From Agriotes lineatus (lineage: Eukaryota; Arthropoda; Insecta; Coleoptera; Elateridae), in NCBI GenBank assembly GCA_940337035.1, contig OW679197.1:55635903-55699902 (forward strand): DNA of 64,000 nt. Reading direction: 5' to 3'. A model generated the notes under the pieces. That model had not been told where the DNA came from, searched no databases, and saw nothing but the letters and a program-made list of their open reading frames with translations. A program made the translations under genes and the position numbers. Shown here in pieces: positions 42,371 through 53,190 of this stretch (positions are counted from its first letter, which is position 1; each line of letters begins with the position of its first letter).

Positions 42371-42836
42371 ATTCTCTTTACCCTTTTGTGGAACAAAGGG
42401 CGGCTGCGCAATAATCGGAGCAATCCATTGACTGCCTGCACATGAAGAGTCGAGCCATAAAACCCTCGGGTGATGCAAGCCATTCGAACAAAAGTGACCT
42501 AACACTTTGGCCTAGAAGACATCCAGTTGCAGCAAAAGGGCAGCAAAGTAATTTCAATCCTCCGGCACCAGAACCGGAGCACAATGGCTACATTGCATTT
42601 TCGAGAGAACGCAGATCCATCCTACCACCGACATGCAATAAAAAACCCTCCACTTACGCAACTGAAGAAGCTATACAGGGAGTTTACTTAACGCTGAACA
42701 TGGAACCAATGTTTCCATGACTAGTTAGCTGTAGGAATAATATTTTAGTAGATGTTATTGTAACTGTATAAGAGCACTGTATTAAATAGTTTATTTCAAA
42801 ATTGAACATATACCGAGAGAGTTTGGCAGTACAGAA
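42371..42836 (+). other. Unassigned 92-codon ORF and surroundings
   Basis: An ATG at 42442 opens a 92-codon plus-strand frame (MKSRAIKPSGDASHSNKSDL..., ending MEPMFP at 42720). It is proline- and serine-rich without a recognisable domain, signal peptide or membrane segment. An overlapping minus-strand frame is also open. Coding status is doubtful. It ends about 115 bp before a MITE. Confidence 0.25.
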
Positions 42837-42980
42837 GTGCATTGTTAGAGGCACTGTTAATCTATGTTACATTCAAGGTTACCAGGTTAGGTATTGTATC
42901 CATTTGTGTCAAATAACAAACAAAACCTAACCTGCTAACCTCGAGTTTGACATAGGCTGACAGTGCTGACAAACGTATAG
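42837..42980. mobile_element. Palindromic MITE, copy D
   Basis: Left arm GTGCATTGTTAGAGGCACTG, inner arm CAGGTTAGGTATTG, family spacer TTTGTGTCAAATAACAAACA, then the mirrored right arm CCTAACCTGCTAACCTCGAG and GACATAGGCTGACAGTG. Confidence 0.8.
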
Positions 42981-45377
42981 CACAAATCACAGCCGATTCT
43001 AATTATAGATTTATTTCGTCTCACGGTACATGTTTAATTCTAAAGTAAACGCTTTAATATATTGCTGTCATGCAATTACTATAACATCAACTAATATATT
43101 GTTATTACTGCTAAGCAGTTATGAAAACGTAGTTCTCATGTTCAATAATATAGTGAAGCCACGATATATAAACGGACATGGAAGGGCCAGGATCTATTCG
43201 GCCGACCCATTGAAGTCAACTCGTTTCAGGGCATTCGGTTTGCAGCCTTTGGCACTCCCTGTCTACCAATTGCATGGCACTTGTCACACCCGCATCACTT
43301 TCAATTCGTTAGTTAACATAGCTTATCGACATTACAAAGGTGTGTTAACAGCTATCGAACAAAGTTGTTTTAATCGTGCACTCTATATGTGCAATTGTAT
43401 ATCTTGCTACATGTGTGTATATGTTACAGTTATATGTCAGATGAGCAAGTTAATTTGACAATTAGGCGAATTTAGATTTTACACTGTTTTCTGACAAGAA
43501 AGAGAAGGTATCAATGGGAAAATCCTTAAACCTCGCAACAAGATTTTTCATGCATCCACAACTTAAAGGTTGAGATACTAATTATTAGTGAAACACTGTC
43601 AATACTGTCAACATGATTTTACATGCGCTCGGTGACTTAAAAGTGAAAGTCTCAAAGGAAAAATGTAGACTGCAGTTTACCGTGAGCAGTTTGACTAATT
43701 TAAGTAATGAGGAAACGTTCAAGTTAAGTCAGAATTTTCTGGCAGTTTAACTTTTCAAGAAGGATCAAAACTCATCATACGTAAGCGCTCTTTGTGAAAC
43801 CGAACTATCAGGCAATTGGCCCCAAGTGTGTGCTACGCTGGAGGCCGGTGTCTTCGAGTTCTGAACTGGCAACTCCTCGCTTAGCAGGATTAAGCGAAAC
43901 TGGCTTTGAGGCCTTAAGCCCTCCGGGGCTTAAGGCTGGTTCTGACTCGCGCTCGACCCAAATCTTCTCCAAGTTTTGAACTACAGTGACATCAACTTTC
44001 CGCTTTCTTCCTCCTCGCGTCCTTCCGCTTCGTTCTGCTAGGTTTCCCTAGCCCTAGATTCACTAAGTGAAAGAAACAATGGTGAATGCGAGAGCTCGCG
44101 CATTGCTGACCTGCACGCGAATCACCTGGTACGCTTATTTAATCTTGCTGCGATTAGATGGCTTTGTATGATCTCTGTTGGAGCGCAGATGTGTCGCATC
44201 CTATTGGATTTTGTGGCGGAGATGGCGACGTACAAATTGAAACGTATGCTTACCGCATTGCTAATCCACTTTACAGCTAAGCGAAATGTCACATTGTTAT
44301 ATCTCATGTGTTTAATTGCGTCCCTTACATCAACTTTGAGAATTAAGAACAGTTATTCTGGCACAACCTGTGGGAGTAGATATCTTCTTTCTTGCAGTAG
44401 AATTCGGGCACGTCTTTTCAATTATTTTCCATAGTTTAAATTTAATCTTACTCTAGCAATTCTTTTTTTGTACTATCTAATCATTCATTTTTCATTTAAT
44501 ATTGCTACTATTCCCAGTTTTTCCTTATTTATTTGGTATTAAGTGCCCTTTCTACATCTTATTGTTTATGCCTTAATCGTAATCAGCATATAACATATAT
44601 TGCCAATTTTCTTTTCTATTATCCTATTAATCAAATATACCAACAATAGTTCGTACTTCTTATGGGTTTGGAATTATATGTGGTGCACGAGACTTTATTA
44701 ACTATTTTGCGTAAGCTAGTTATAATCTTACTTAATATCATATCAGTGGTTTACTGCAATCTTTAATAACGTATATTGTCACTGTATTTTATTTCCATTT
44801 TTATTCTTTTGGTATCATTTATATACATTTGTTTACATTTTCTCAGTTATTTTTACATAAGCTGCCTTTGGTTTTTCGTCAATTCTTACTTATTCTTATA
44901 TTGCATTCATTAATAAGCCATTGCTGCGTTACTTACAGCTAATGCATCGTTCCCATTTGGTGTCATAGATCTTCTACGCAATTATTATTTTCTTTTACGT
45001 ATTCTTTTTCTTGTTCTTTGTCTAAATCGCTCTCTCCTACCTACCTAATATTAAAAAAATTTTTATGGTATTATATGCACCCTTTTAACTAAGGAGCCAC
45101 ATGACTGCGAATAACCTTATAAATTTATTTAACTACCTCGATTGAAGTTTCTTCAGTTAACTAAAATATATCAATTTATAATTTCATGAATTTAAATAAA
45201 TACGAGTAGATAACTTTCTGGGAAAAGCATTTTTTCCAACGTCAAATGCGAAAATGACATTTCCGTCACTACTTAATGAAGGAAACAGGTGTTTGCATCA
45301 CAAGTGAGGAAAGTCAACCATTTTTCTCACTACTCAGTGAAGTAAAAATCGCACCGACAGTCTACGTCCTATTCGAA
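42981..45377. other. Intergenic DNA with a small palindrome
   Basis: No gene is supported. The 142-codon frame at 43030-43458 lacks domains and starts in AT-rich DNA. At 43911-43936, GCCTTAAGCCC and GGGCTTAAGGC form a perfect 11-bp stem. The rest is AT-rich without repeats I could match. Confidence 0.45.
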
Positions 45378-45438
45378 CTTAACAGGTTAAGTTTTGCTTC
45401 AGCTTGTGTCAAGTCTGACGCATCGTTTCGTTGTGGCG
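45378..45438. mobile_element. Palindromic MITE fragment (copy F), cut by an assembly gap
   Basis: AACAGGTTAAGTTTTGCTTC then AGCTTGTGTCAAGTCTGACG resembles the inner arm and spacer of the MITE family at 7891. The partner arm would fall in the N run. Confidence 0.45.
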
Positions 45439-45461
45439 NNNNNNNNNNNNNNNNNNNNNNN
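45439..45461. other. Assembly gap (23 N)
   Basis: A run of 23 N directly after a MITE arm, so a palindrome may have collapsed in assembly. Confidence 0.97.
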
Positions 45462-46227
45462 CAATATCTTACAAGATAGGAGAAGGAATGCTTATATATA
45501 AAAGAACAGTGTCAGACATATGGATGATACGTTTTATAAAAAACAGCGAAGACAGAGAAAAGTACATATAAACCGGAATAATGACAATAGAATTATAAAA
45601 ACCCCGAACCCTCCTGGTTCTATAGTTCTCAGAAATCTCATTAAACTATGGTGCAGCGGTTGGATGTCCAAAGTGCAAAAATTCAATTCAAGAAGTCAGT
45701 CTCAAGAAAAGCGGAATAAAAGAAGGATAAAAACAAAAGTTGTTCCTGCAATGCCTCTTTCCTACTTTTACATATTCGGCGTAGTTGTTTTCCATTTACC
45801 TTGCGCTATCTGTTTATTTGATTCATCATTATAACCACCATTATGAATAAGTTTGCAAGTTCTGACTTCAGAAAAACTGACATTTTTATCGTCTCGTTGG
45901 TAGTCCACATTCTTTTATCCATTGGTCGGTAATCTGGCATTACTCTCGAGATACGTGTACTGTCTATCCTGATTAAACGATCCTTACGTTTTACCGGATG
46001 TTTTCTTTATTTAGGTTAGAGTTACTGAGTTTTGCTCTGATATTCTCATTTTTTTAAATAGTTTCAAGAAGCGTATTTCTCCTACTGCAATTCTTCTTTT
46101 GTCCAATTGTATCGCCTAGAATATATAATCCTGTAGAAACTGTCACAACTTTAAAGAATTTCAGAGCAGTAGTTCTCTTAATTTCCTTTCACGTTTATTG
46201 GCTCTACACCAATACCTAATTTTTTGG
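45462..46227. other. Intergenic DNA, nothing recognised
   Basis: A 104-codon frame at 45520-45834 has a basic N-terminal half and a hydrophobic tail but no recognisable domain. Not called as a gene. Confidence 0.4.
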
Positions 46228-46364
46228 CAATTTTTACTTCCCTCGTCGAAGGAAGTATTGTAATAGCGGAAAAATCACCTTCCGAGATTTCTTCAGATCT
46301 TCACATTTCAGGGTCCCTGAATGACGAAAATATGTTTTTTCAATTCTGTCTGTCTGTCTGTCTA

Positions 46365-46399
<35 letters not shown>

Positions 46400-46460
46400 G
46401 ACTGTCTGTTGGCAGTACTTATAACTCAAAAGCTATTTGTTGGAGAAAAACGACATTTTG
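46228..46460 (+). repeat. Dispersed repeat with embedded (TCTG)n, copy 1
   Basis: TTTACTTCCCTCGTCGAAGG, AAATCACCTTCCGAGATTTC and CAGATCTTCACATTTCAGGG precede the microsatellite; TTGGCAGTACTTATAACTCA and TTTGTTGGAGAAAAACGAC follow it. The same blocks occur inverted at 60979-61215. Since two unlinked copies share both flanks and the tetranucleotide core, the microsatellite is part of the element. Confidence 0.8.
46345..46409. repeat. (TCTG)n microsatellite
   Basis: About sixteen TCTG units with two single-base variants, inside the dispersed repeat. Confidence 0.95.
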
Positions 46461-46515
46461 CATACACTTTATACATCTACCGGACATGAAGCCAAGAAAA
46501 TTTCAGACAAATATA

Positions 46516-46960
46516 TACAGGGTACACACCTTAAAAAAGTAAAATTTTGTTTATTATTCCTTTAACTGAGATAAATAAAAGTAGTAATTTGTACATAGCG
46601 CAGGCTTTACCCTTGACCAAACTGGGACCAAACAGATACAGGATAAATGTTGTACGAGACCAAAAGGAGCCACGAGTAAGTGCGTTATGTTAAATATGGG
46701 GTTACCGCCGAACAATGAAATCGCATGCGCAGTCTCGTTTGTAGGCGCTGAAGTTTAAATCCCATCACTGGGAAATTTTTTTTTAATTTAAAAATTGATG
46801 TAAGTTGCATTACCAAGTGTTTATTTCTATTGTTTCAGTATTATTAGAAACGCGAAAATACTTTTAGCCCTAGTTTTACCCATACATACTTTCCTTGTAT
46901 TTTTAAACGTATTGCGAAGGAAGTTCTGAGTAAGGCCTTTTACAGATTTTTTGCATTGCT
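46516..46960 (+). mobile_element. tRNA-related dispersed repeat (family T), longest plus-strand copy
   Basis: Starts ATACAGGGTACACACCTTAA, continues through ACATAGCGCAGGCTTTACCC and a region with tRNA-like spacing: a B-box-like GAAGTTTAAATCCCATC near 46753, preceded by GCAGTCTCGTTTGTAGGCGC. It ends near CCTTTTACAGATTTTT. Partial or full relatives lie at 12100, 27695 (inverted), 55995 (inverted) and 60195 (inverted). The B box suggests RNA polymerase III origin, so this is probably a SINE with an unusual leader. Promoter function is not shown. Confidence 0.55.
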
Positions 46961-47379
46961 GAGACAGAGACCCGTGACTTTTCCATTATATTCTTTTTAT
47001 TTAGATAATTTTAACCATTCCGTTAATTCGGTTTTGACCATCAAACCTGCATTTGTTTTCAAGATATTCCTTTTTCTTTGTTTACCGAAATGCTGTATTT
47101 CTGGCAGTTTTTAGGCTACCTCTAGCATGATGCCTTAATAATCAAAATAGTACCTCTGTGAAGTTAGCACCACAAGTTTAAAAAATGTTATTTTTTTCAA
47201 AAGTTTCCCATGCACCCCAAAGAGTTCTAGAGTTCCTTGCTATTTTTAAAAATAGTTCTATGTATTTAAGAGAAAAAAATGTGAACCGAAAATTTGGGGT
47301 GACAACTTCACTTTTTCGTCGGACAAATACCACTATAACTCTTTTTCAGTCATACTTATTGAAAAATGTCATAACACTT

Positions 47380-47790
47380 TTCGATAGAACTCGCCGGGCT
47401 GCTAATAGAATTCTAACTAGAAAAAACGACTTTGAAAACAAACATTTTTTGTAAACCGGAAAGATATCTTAAGATTTTTTTAAGTTCCGGTAGTTCTAAT
47501 AGGAGTTCTGGTAACACCCCGGCGACTTCTATCGATAACTCTAATAAAAAGATTCGATAGGACTCGAAGTAAAAGAGTTACGCGAATTTCTGTGTTAGTA
47601 TTTTTATAAAACGACGAAGTCCTAAAAGCAATTTTTTAAAGTTCCGGTAGTTCTAATGGGAGTTCTAGTAGCACCCCGGCGAGTTCTATCGTTAACTTTA
47701 ATAACATTTTTTGATAGATACGCTTATTTTTGTATTTGTACTCTTGCAAAACGACGAAGTGCTGGAAGTAATTTTACTATAAGCTATTTG
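47380..47790 (-). repeat. Foldback left-arm tandem subrepeats
   Basis: Units containing TAGCACCCCGGCGAGTTCTA, AGTTCCGGTAGTTCTAAT and GACTCGAAGTAAAAGAGTTA, in the mirror orientation of the right-arm array. The first unit is degraded and partly inverted. Confidence 0.75.
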
Positions 47791-48543
47791 AGTTTCTACA
47801 GTACCGTATTTTGCGTTATTTTTGAAGGAGAATAAGAAAATTAAGTGGGATAATAATTTTATCCAATTTTAAAGGTTCTTATCTTAGTTCCTCATTCATA
47901 GGTTCGCTAAATACATGTCAAATTATTTCCACAGTGATGACAGCAGCTTTTAACTATATTCTTATATTTGTTCAAATGTCCAGTTCAGTCTTATTTTACA
48001 GTGAGCTCAGCTCGATAACTTTATATGATCTTCTTTCGAAAATTGTCATTTTGTAAAGCTTTTAAAGTTTGTGTGGAAATTTGGGGCATACATATTTTCA
48101 TAAATACGTTAGTGATACTCTATACACGGTGCTCATTTTTATAATACTTTATGTAATTGTTAGTTTTTTCTATATCGTCGGTGGGGTCGTAGAAGCAGTT
48201 TATTAAGTTTATTTTGTCGTTTGACCTTTCATTGGAAGGGTATAGTACTCTAGAGGGCGGAAGGGAGAAGTTCGATATAACGGGGTCCCCCAAAAAGGCG
48301 ATTTCTTGGGAATTTCGATTCAAAGATGCTGAGTGTCTTTATAAACACAATCTGATGTATAACTGTTTATAATTAAGCAGGGGAAGGTGCCAAGGTAACT
48401 AGGGATGGTAAAACCTGTTCCGCTAAAGGATCAAGTGCAACTGATCCGACTCCGACTCCGAACTAGGTGCAAGAAACTAGGTTCAGTTCCGCTTGTGGTC
48501 ACCGGGATATAGCAGGTCTCGCCAGACACTGGAGCGGTCGGAG

Positions 48544-48739
48544 CAGAGCCGGATTAAGGATATGTGAAGCCCAGGGCTAAATTTTTTTAGAGGCCCCATT
48601 CCCATTTATGCAACGGGTACAAAGGGATCTAAATGATTAGAAACCACACTAGATTATAACCTTCCAATCTTTTCGAGGCCCCCGAAATTCGGTGGCCCGG
48701 GGCTGCAGCCCCCTTAGCCCCCCCTTTAATCCGGCTCTG
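48544..48739. mobile_element. hAT-like MITE (196 bp) nested in the nested hAT
   Basis: CAGAGCCGGATTAAGG and its mirror CCTTTAATCCGGCTCTG form the ends; subterminal GGCCCC and GGGGCC-type motifs follow. An 8-bp duplication is not visible, so it may have arrived by conversion or been altered since. Confidence 0.75.
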
Positions 48740-49159
48740 AGTTAATGTAGGGGACGTGATTTTGATTTGAATCCGACGGCTCCGGTCGGAAGTTTTTGCT
48801 GGGTCGTCTATTTCAATTGTAAAATCTTTCTTTGATTGCATTAGCAGGGCATCAATAAACTATTACAATTAAATATGTTTATTACAATTTAAAATTATGA
48901 AATGTTTTCCGTTTTTTCTATTTATACCTTACAGTAGCCTACATGGTCTATGATTTTGGCACAACACACGAGGCATTGCCATTACGATCCCGCAATTCCG
49001 AATCCGAATCTGAAATTCCTTGCGTAGATTATGCAGTTCCTAGTTAGTTACGAACGATTGCGAAGCGCAAACCGCGTCGATCCATTTCCATTCCGATTTC
49101 AAATTCGACGTCTTTGCAGTCCGAGAAAGAGGAGCGATCCGATCCGCTTCGTAGGAGCA

Positions 49160-49390
49160 AGAGTCCGGCATTCCGTTCCACAGTTCGGCCGCTCCGCGCT
49201 CCTCAGCGCTGGGGCGGTTTGGCATAGGTGCAAAACGGTTCGATTCCTTGAAGGAACGACGGATCACTCCTAGGTGCGAGAGTCCGGCATTCCGTTTACA
49301 GGTCCGCCGCTCCGCGCGCTGGCGCGGTTCGGCTTAGTTGCACAGAGGTTTGATTCATTGAGGGAACGCCGGATCAGGCGACCTACTCTT
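49160..49390 (+). repeat. Two-unit 119-bp tandem repeat
   Basis: GAGTCCGGCATTCCG...CGCTCCGCGC...GCGCGGTTCGGC...GAACGCCGGATCA recurs with offset 119. Confidence 0.7.
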
Positions 49391-49619
49391 TAAGGAACGC
49401 CGAACCAGGTGCACCTACTCCGGCAAACGAACTAGGTTCAAAAGAGTAGGTCCGGGAATTGACAACCATCCCTAAAGGTAACCAGTCAAAAGGCCTATTT
49501 GCCCCCCCCCCACCGAAAATCATCAAGGTTTAATAAATATGTATTTACTATCATTTCTGTAAAAGATTTTAAAATGAATTGGAACATGGTTAACGGTTAC
49601 CAAAAAATTTTAAGTACGT

Positions 49620-49840
49620 AATATTTTTTTTCGTACACTAGCATTGAAAGAGCTACTTTGTCGTACAATTTATTAATCAGAAAGTTCGTACGGCAATGTA
49701 GTATTTTGCGGTATTCGTTTTCTTAGTTACAACACATATAAAACGTTACGTACATAATAACATTACTCTACTTATTTGCTGTATACGAGGATAAATTTAG
49801 TATTCCGTTTTGTATGCTAGTGTACGAAAAAATATTGTAC
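49620..49840. repeat. Inverted 24-bp repeat in the foldback centre
   Basis: TATTTTTTTTCGTACACTAG at about 49622 mirrors GTATGCTAGTGTACGAAAAA at 49815, enclosing about 170 bp. Probably a decayed small element. Adjacent DNA (49845-49960) has further weak hairpins around CGGACTCGGCC...GGCCTCTTCCG. Confidence 0.55.
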
Positions 49841-50079
49841 GAAACTCGTATGAAAGTGGCTTTTCCATACTCGTCTCGAAATTCCGGACTCGGCCTAACG
49901 GCCTCTTCCGGAAACATCTCACTCGTACTGAAAAGCTCCACTTTCTATACTTGTTACGTAAATTACTATTTTGTGACAATTTACTCTCATTATACAGTTT
50001 TAATATACAACCCAACTCACTCCCGAGCGTATTTTCATCGACTCTTTAACTTCGAATTATATCTAAAAATGTTATTAAA

Positions 50080-50580
50080 GTTAACGATAGTACTCGCCGG
50101 GGTGCTACTAGAACTCCCATTAAAACTACCGGAACTTTTAAAAAATTGCGTTTTGCAAAAATACTAATACAAAAATACGCGTAACTCTTTTACTTCGAGT
50201 CCTATCAAAAAATGTTATGACAGTTATCGATAGAACTCGTCGGGGTGCTACTTGAACTCCCATTAGCACTACTGGAACCTTTAAAATATTGCTTTTAGGA
50301 CTTAGTCGTTTTATAAAAGTACTAACATAAAAATGGACGTAACTTTTTTACTTCGGGTCCGATCAAAAAATGTTATTAAAGTTAACGATAGAACTCGCCG
50401 GGGTGCTACTAGCACCCTCATTAGAACTACCGGAACTTTTAAAAAATTGTTTTTAGGACTTAACACAAAAATACGCGTAACTCTTTTACTTCGAGTCCTA
50501 TCAAATTTTTTTATTAGAGTTATCGATAGAACTCACCGGGGTGCTACCAGAACTCCCATGAGAACTACCGGAACTTAAAA
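50080..50580 (+). repeat. Foldback right-arm tandem subrepeats
   Basis: Four units with starts near 50085, 50228, 50386 and 50524, spaced 143, 158 and 138 bp, each with CGATAGAACTCGCCGGGGTG, CTCCCATTA and ACTACCGGAACTT. Unit lengths differ by small internal deletions. Confidence 0.85.
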
Positions 50581-50859
50581 AAATTGAAAAGATATTTTTT
50601 TCCATTTTTTTGGGTTGTTTTTTTTTGTTATAATTCTAGTAGCACCCCGGCGAGTTCTATCAAAAAGTGTTATGGCATTTTTGAATAAGTATGACTGAAA
50701 AAGAGTTATAGTGGTATTTGTCCGACGAAAAAGTGAATATATAGAACTATTTTTAAAAATAGCAAGGAACTCTAGAACTCTTTGCGGTGCAACGGAAACT
50801 CTTACAAAAACTAACATTTTTTTAACTTGTGGTGCTAACTTCACAGAGGTCAAAATAGT

Positions 50860-51784
50860 CAAACAGAAATGCTTGTATACATTCAGCTCTAAGAGATAAC
50901 AACCGTCATTACATTGTCCACACTCTGGTTATTTTTAAAGTAATTCTTTAGTTTATGATGTCCTACGTAAACAACCACATCGTTCAGTAATAAATAAAAC
51001 TTTCTACACGCACTTTTTCTTATGTCTGGAAAATTCAATCGATACATTTCCTTTAGAAAACCACTGTAATTTACATTAGAGAAATAAATATTACTCTCTC
51101 GGAATGATTTGAAGGCTTATATTCATTTTTTATAGTTTTTGCTGTAGCTTGTAGATTACAAGTTGAAAGCAAAGAGGAAGAAACGTCGGAATGAGAACCG
51201 ATCCTTCAAACTGGTTTCATTTTGTTATCTGTGCAATCACATCCGTCAACACTAAACAAAACTATGAGTGTTGAGTATTTTTGCTTAGGTCTGACAATTC
51301 CATTAATATATTTCGTTTAGAATGTGAGTACGGTTTGAATTGCCCTCCCTTTAAAATTCTATTGTTGATATATTGTTGTCTGCTTCCGCAGATATCCTCG
51401 AAATCAAATTAAGGTGTATATTTATTACAAATAATTTGTGATTGGATTTCTCCTATTTGAATCTTCAAATTATTTTTAAGCCGTTGTCTATCAATTGGAT
51501 ATGTGTCTCTCAGATTCTTCCATTTTTCTCCGATTTGTGATATCTAGTATTAATTTAAACGGAAACGTAACCTGTTGAATTCCAGGACACATTCTTCTTG
51601 TGTTATCACTCATTTTGGTTGTATCAATTGATAGTTGTAAGTTGTAAGTTATTCTATAAAATAACGCATTGCGCAGCAGTATAGTTCGATTGACTTCTAA
51701 CTCATTTTTGGTCGTTATTTCCATGCTTTCATCTTTTGCCTTTTAAGCCTTTCTCAATCCACATCTGGATATAGGCATCGTCAT
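50860..51784. other. Intergenic DNA, nothing recognised
   Basis: No gene or repeat recognised. Confidence 0.45.
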
Positions 51785-51960
51785 ATTGTTTCCACTCGTC
51801 TCTATTGGTTGCTTAGCTCACCCAAGGTTTCTCGTCACTTTCACTAACTCATCCCTCCATCTCATTAGGGGAATTCCTATACTTCGCCTGGATGTTCTTG
51901 TTGAGCAATGTGGCCAGGCCATCTCCATTTACATTCCGCTACTTTTTTTCAATATGTGGC
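51785..51960 (-). pseudogene. LINE C-terminal fragment
   Basis: The minus strand gives MEMAWPHCSTRTSRRSIGIP, then LMRWRDELVKVTRNLG, a degraded form of the C-terminal GH..R....R....GRPR.RW.DEL....G block of insect endonuclease-RT proteins, followed by a trace of the W/Q-rich terminus. Confidence 0.55.
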
Positions 51961-53047
51961 TTACCTTCATTCGTACTTAACATTCAATTTCATTCTTCTT
52001 TGACCAACTATCAGTTTGCAGTTCTGACTGTGAGTGTCTACTTTTCTGCACCATACCACATAACTGGTAGAACTGATGTACTTATCAAAAATAGTTTTTA
52101 TGTTTTTTTTTAAATTGTAATTAAATCGCTCGAAAGCTACCCAACTTTACGTTCCACCTCTTTTATTTGTTTGTTTTTATTTTCCATGCTAAGGTATTGA
52201 TCTCGGTATATACAGGGTAATTCAAAAGGCATGGTCCAAAGTTAAGGGTATGTTGTTTGTTTTTATCATTGTTATGTTAAATCAAGTCAGCACACATAGA
52301 GGCAACTTAATCTTTTCTGACAAATTTATACTTCTTTCCATCTTCCAAAATAACAGTTTTCGACTTGAAGCCATCGATGCATTCACTGCTGTACCCTGTA
52401 AGAACATAATTGTGAACATACTATGAATCGTAGCCGGTTTCATTGTATTTTTGACATGTTGGCTAAGCTGTGGATGTTTGCGGAAGTTACTTGTGTCTAC
52501 TATTGAACTTTTTGGTAGTGAAAAAGCCTGTATTTACATTTACACACCTGTTTAAGTAAGCACAGATTGTATTTTTCAATAACGTAACACTTTTTAACAC
52601 TGTCCCACAATTTGTCTATCTGTCGTTTATCGTTGCAGATATGGCTTACATGTTTTGTTCTCAATTAATTCATGGCTTGCCTCATTATTTGACAGACATC
52701 TAGTGCTTATGATTGCTTCAGCATATACAACCTTCCGATTAATCGAGATACTTTTCCATATAATCTGCATGAGCCAAGTTTTTTGTGGGTACATTCGATG
52801 CCCAATAACCCTTACAGGAATGGAATACAAGAATTAGGCGTTTGTTAAAAAATGGGAAATAATATTTGGAAGAAACTAAAAGTTTCCAAATGAAAATCGT
52901 ACGACACTCATTAATGACCAATAGAAAAATTAGTACAGGAGCCGTAACCAAGACAACAACAAAATTTCTTGGAAATTTTTTGTAGGTAGAACAACCTAAC
53001 TGTGAGGGTTTGTGTCGTTACGATTTTCTTACCGAATCTGCATTCTA
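51961..53047. other. Intergenic DNA, nothing firm recognised
   Basis: Holds a TATACAGGGTAATTCAAAAG motif at 52208, like the ends of the CAGGGT-type elements at 32403 and 46516, but the matching other end was not found. No gene. Confidence 0.4.
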
Positions 53048-53190
53048 GCATTAATTCATGTCTGGAAATTATTTTTCGTGTTTTCCAACAACGTCCTAAT
53101 TTGCCCTTGCGTCCCGCTCGGGCAAATTAATACGACGTTGTTGGAACGCACTCAAAAAAATTTCCGGAAAGAATGAATGCTCTTATGAGA
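53048..53190. mobile_element. Foldback MITE (hairpin)
   Basis: Arms of about 65 bp: GTTTTCCAACAACGTCCTAA and TTTGCCC on the left mirror GGGCAAATTAATACGACGTTGTTGGAACGC on the right (written in pieces: GGGCAAATTAATACGACG, then TTGTTGGAACGC); outer parts CATTAATTCATGTCTGGAAA and TTTCCGGAAAGAATGAATG also pair. Confidence 0.75.

Larger units (their letters stand above)
48400..49475. mobile_element. Non-autonomous hAT (1076 bp) nested in the foldback element
   Basis: Ends TAGGGATGGT and ACCATCCCTA, flanked by the 8-bp direct repeat AAGGTAAC (48392-48399 and 49476-49483). TAGGGATGG-type ends are known from hAT elements. The interior is rich in CCGATTCCGC-like and GGTGC.CCTACTC.GG-like motifs repeated near both ends, includes a 119-bp tandem pair (49160-49390), and carries another MITE (48544-48739). 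No transposase. Confidence 0.85.
47152..50850. mobile_element. Foldback-type transposon (3.7 kb) with 9-bp target duplication
   Basis: Terminal inverted repeats begin ACCTCTGTGAAGTTAGCACC and end with the mirror image GGTGCTAACTTCACAGAGGT. The flanks carry the direct repeat CAAAATAGT (47143-47151 and 50851-50859). Each arm has a roughly 230-bp outer part followed by tandem subrepeats of about 140-160 bp (two or three units left, four right, in opposite orientation) sharing CGATAGAACTCGCCGGGGTG. This design, together with a 9-bp duplication, parallels Drosophila FB elements, though kinship cannot be judged by eye. The 2.2-kb centre holds a nested hAT and no transposase. Confidence 0.85.

Noticed and set aside
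42442..42720. Host gene exon of 92 codons
   Set aside because: No domain, an overlapping open frame on the other strand, and no splice context; listed only as an unassigned ORF.
43030..43458. 142-aa ORF
   Set aside because: No domain or homologue recognised, mixed hydrophobic content of AT-rich chance type, and no neighbouring exon signals.
46345..46409. CRISPR-like array
   Set aside because: A simple tetranucleotide repeat without spacers. Nothing in this eukaryotic window resembles a CRISPR array.
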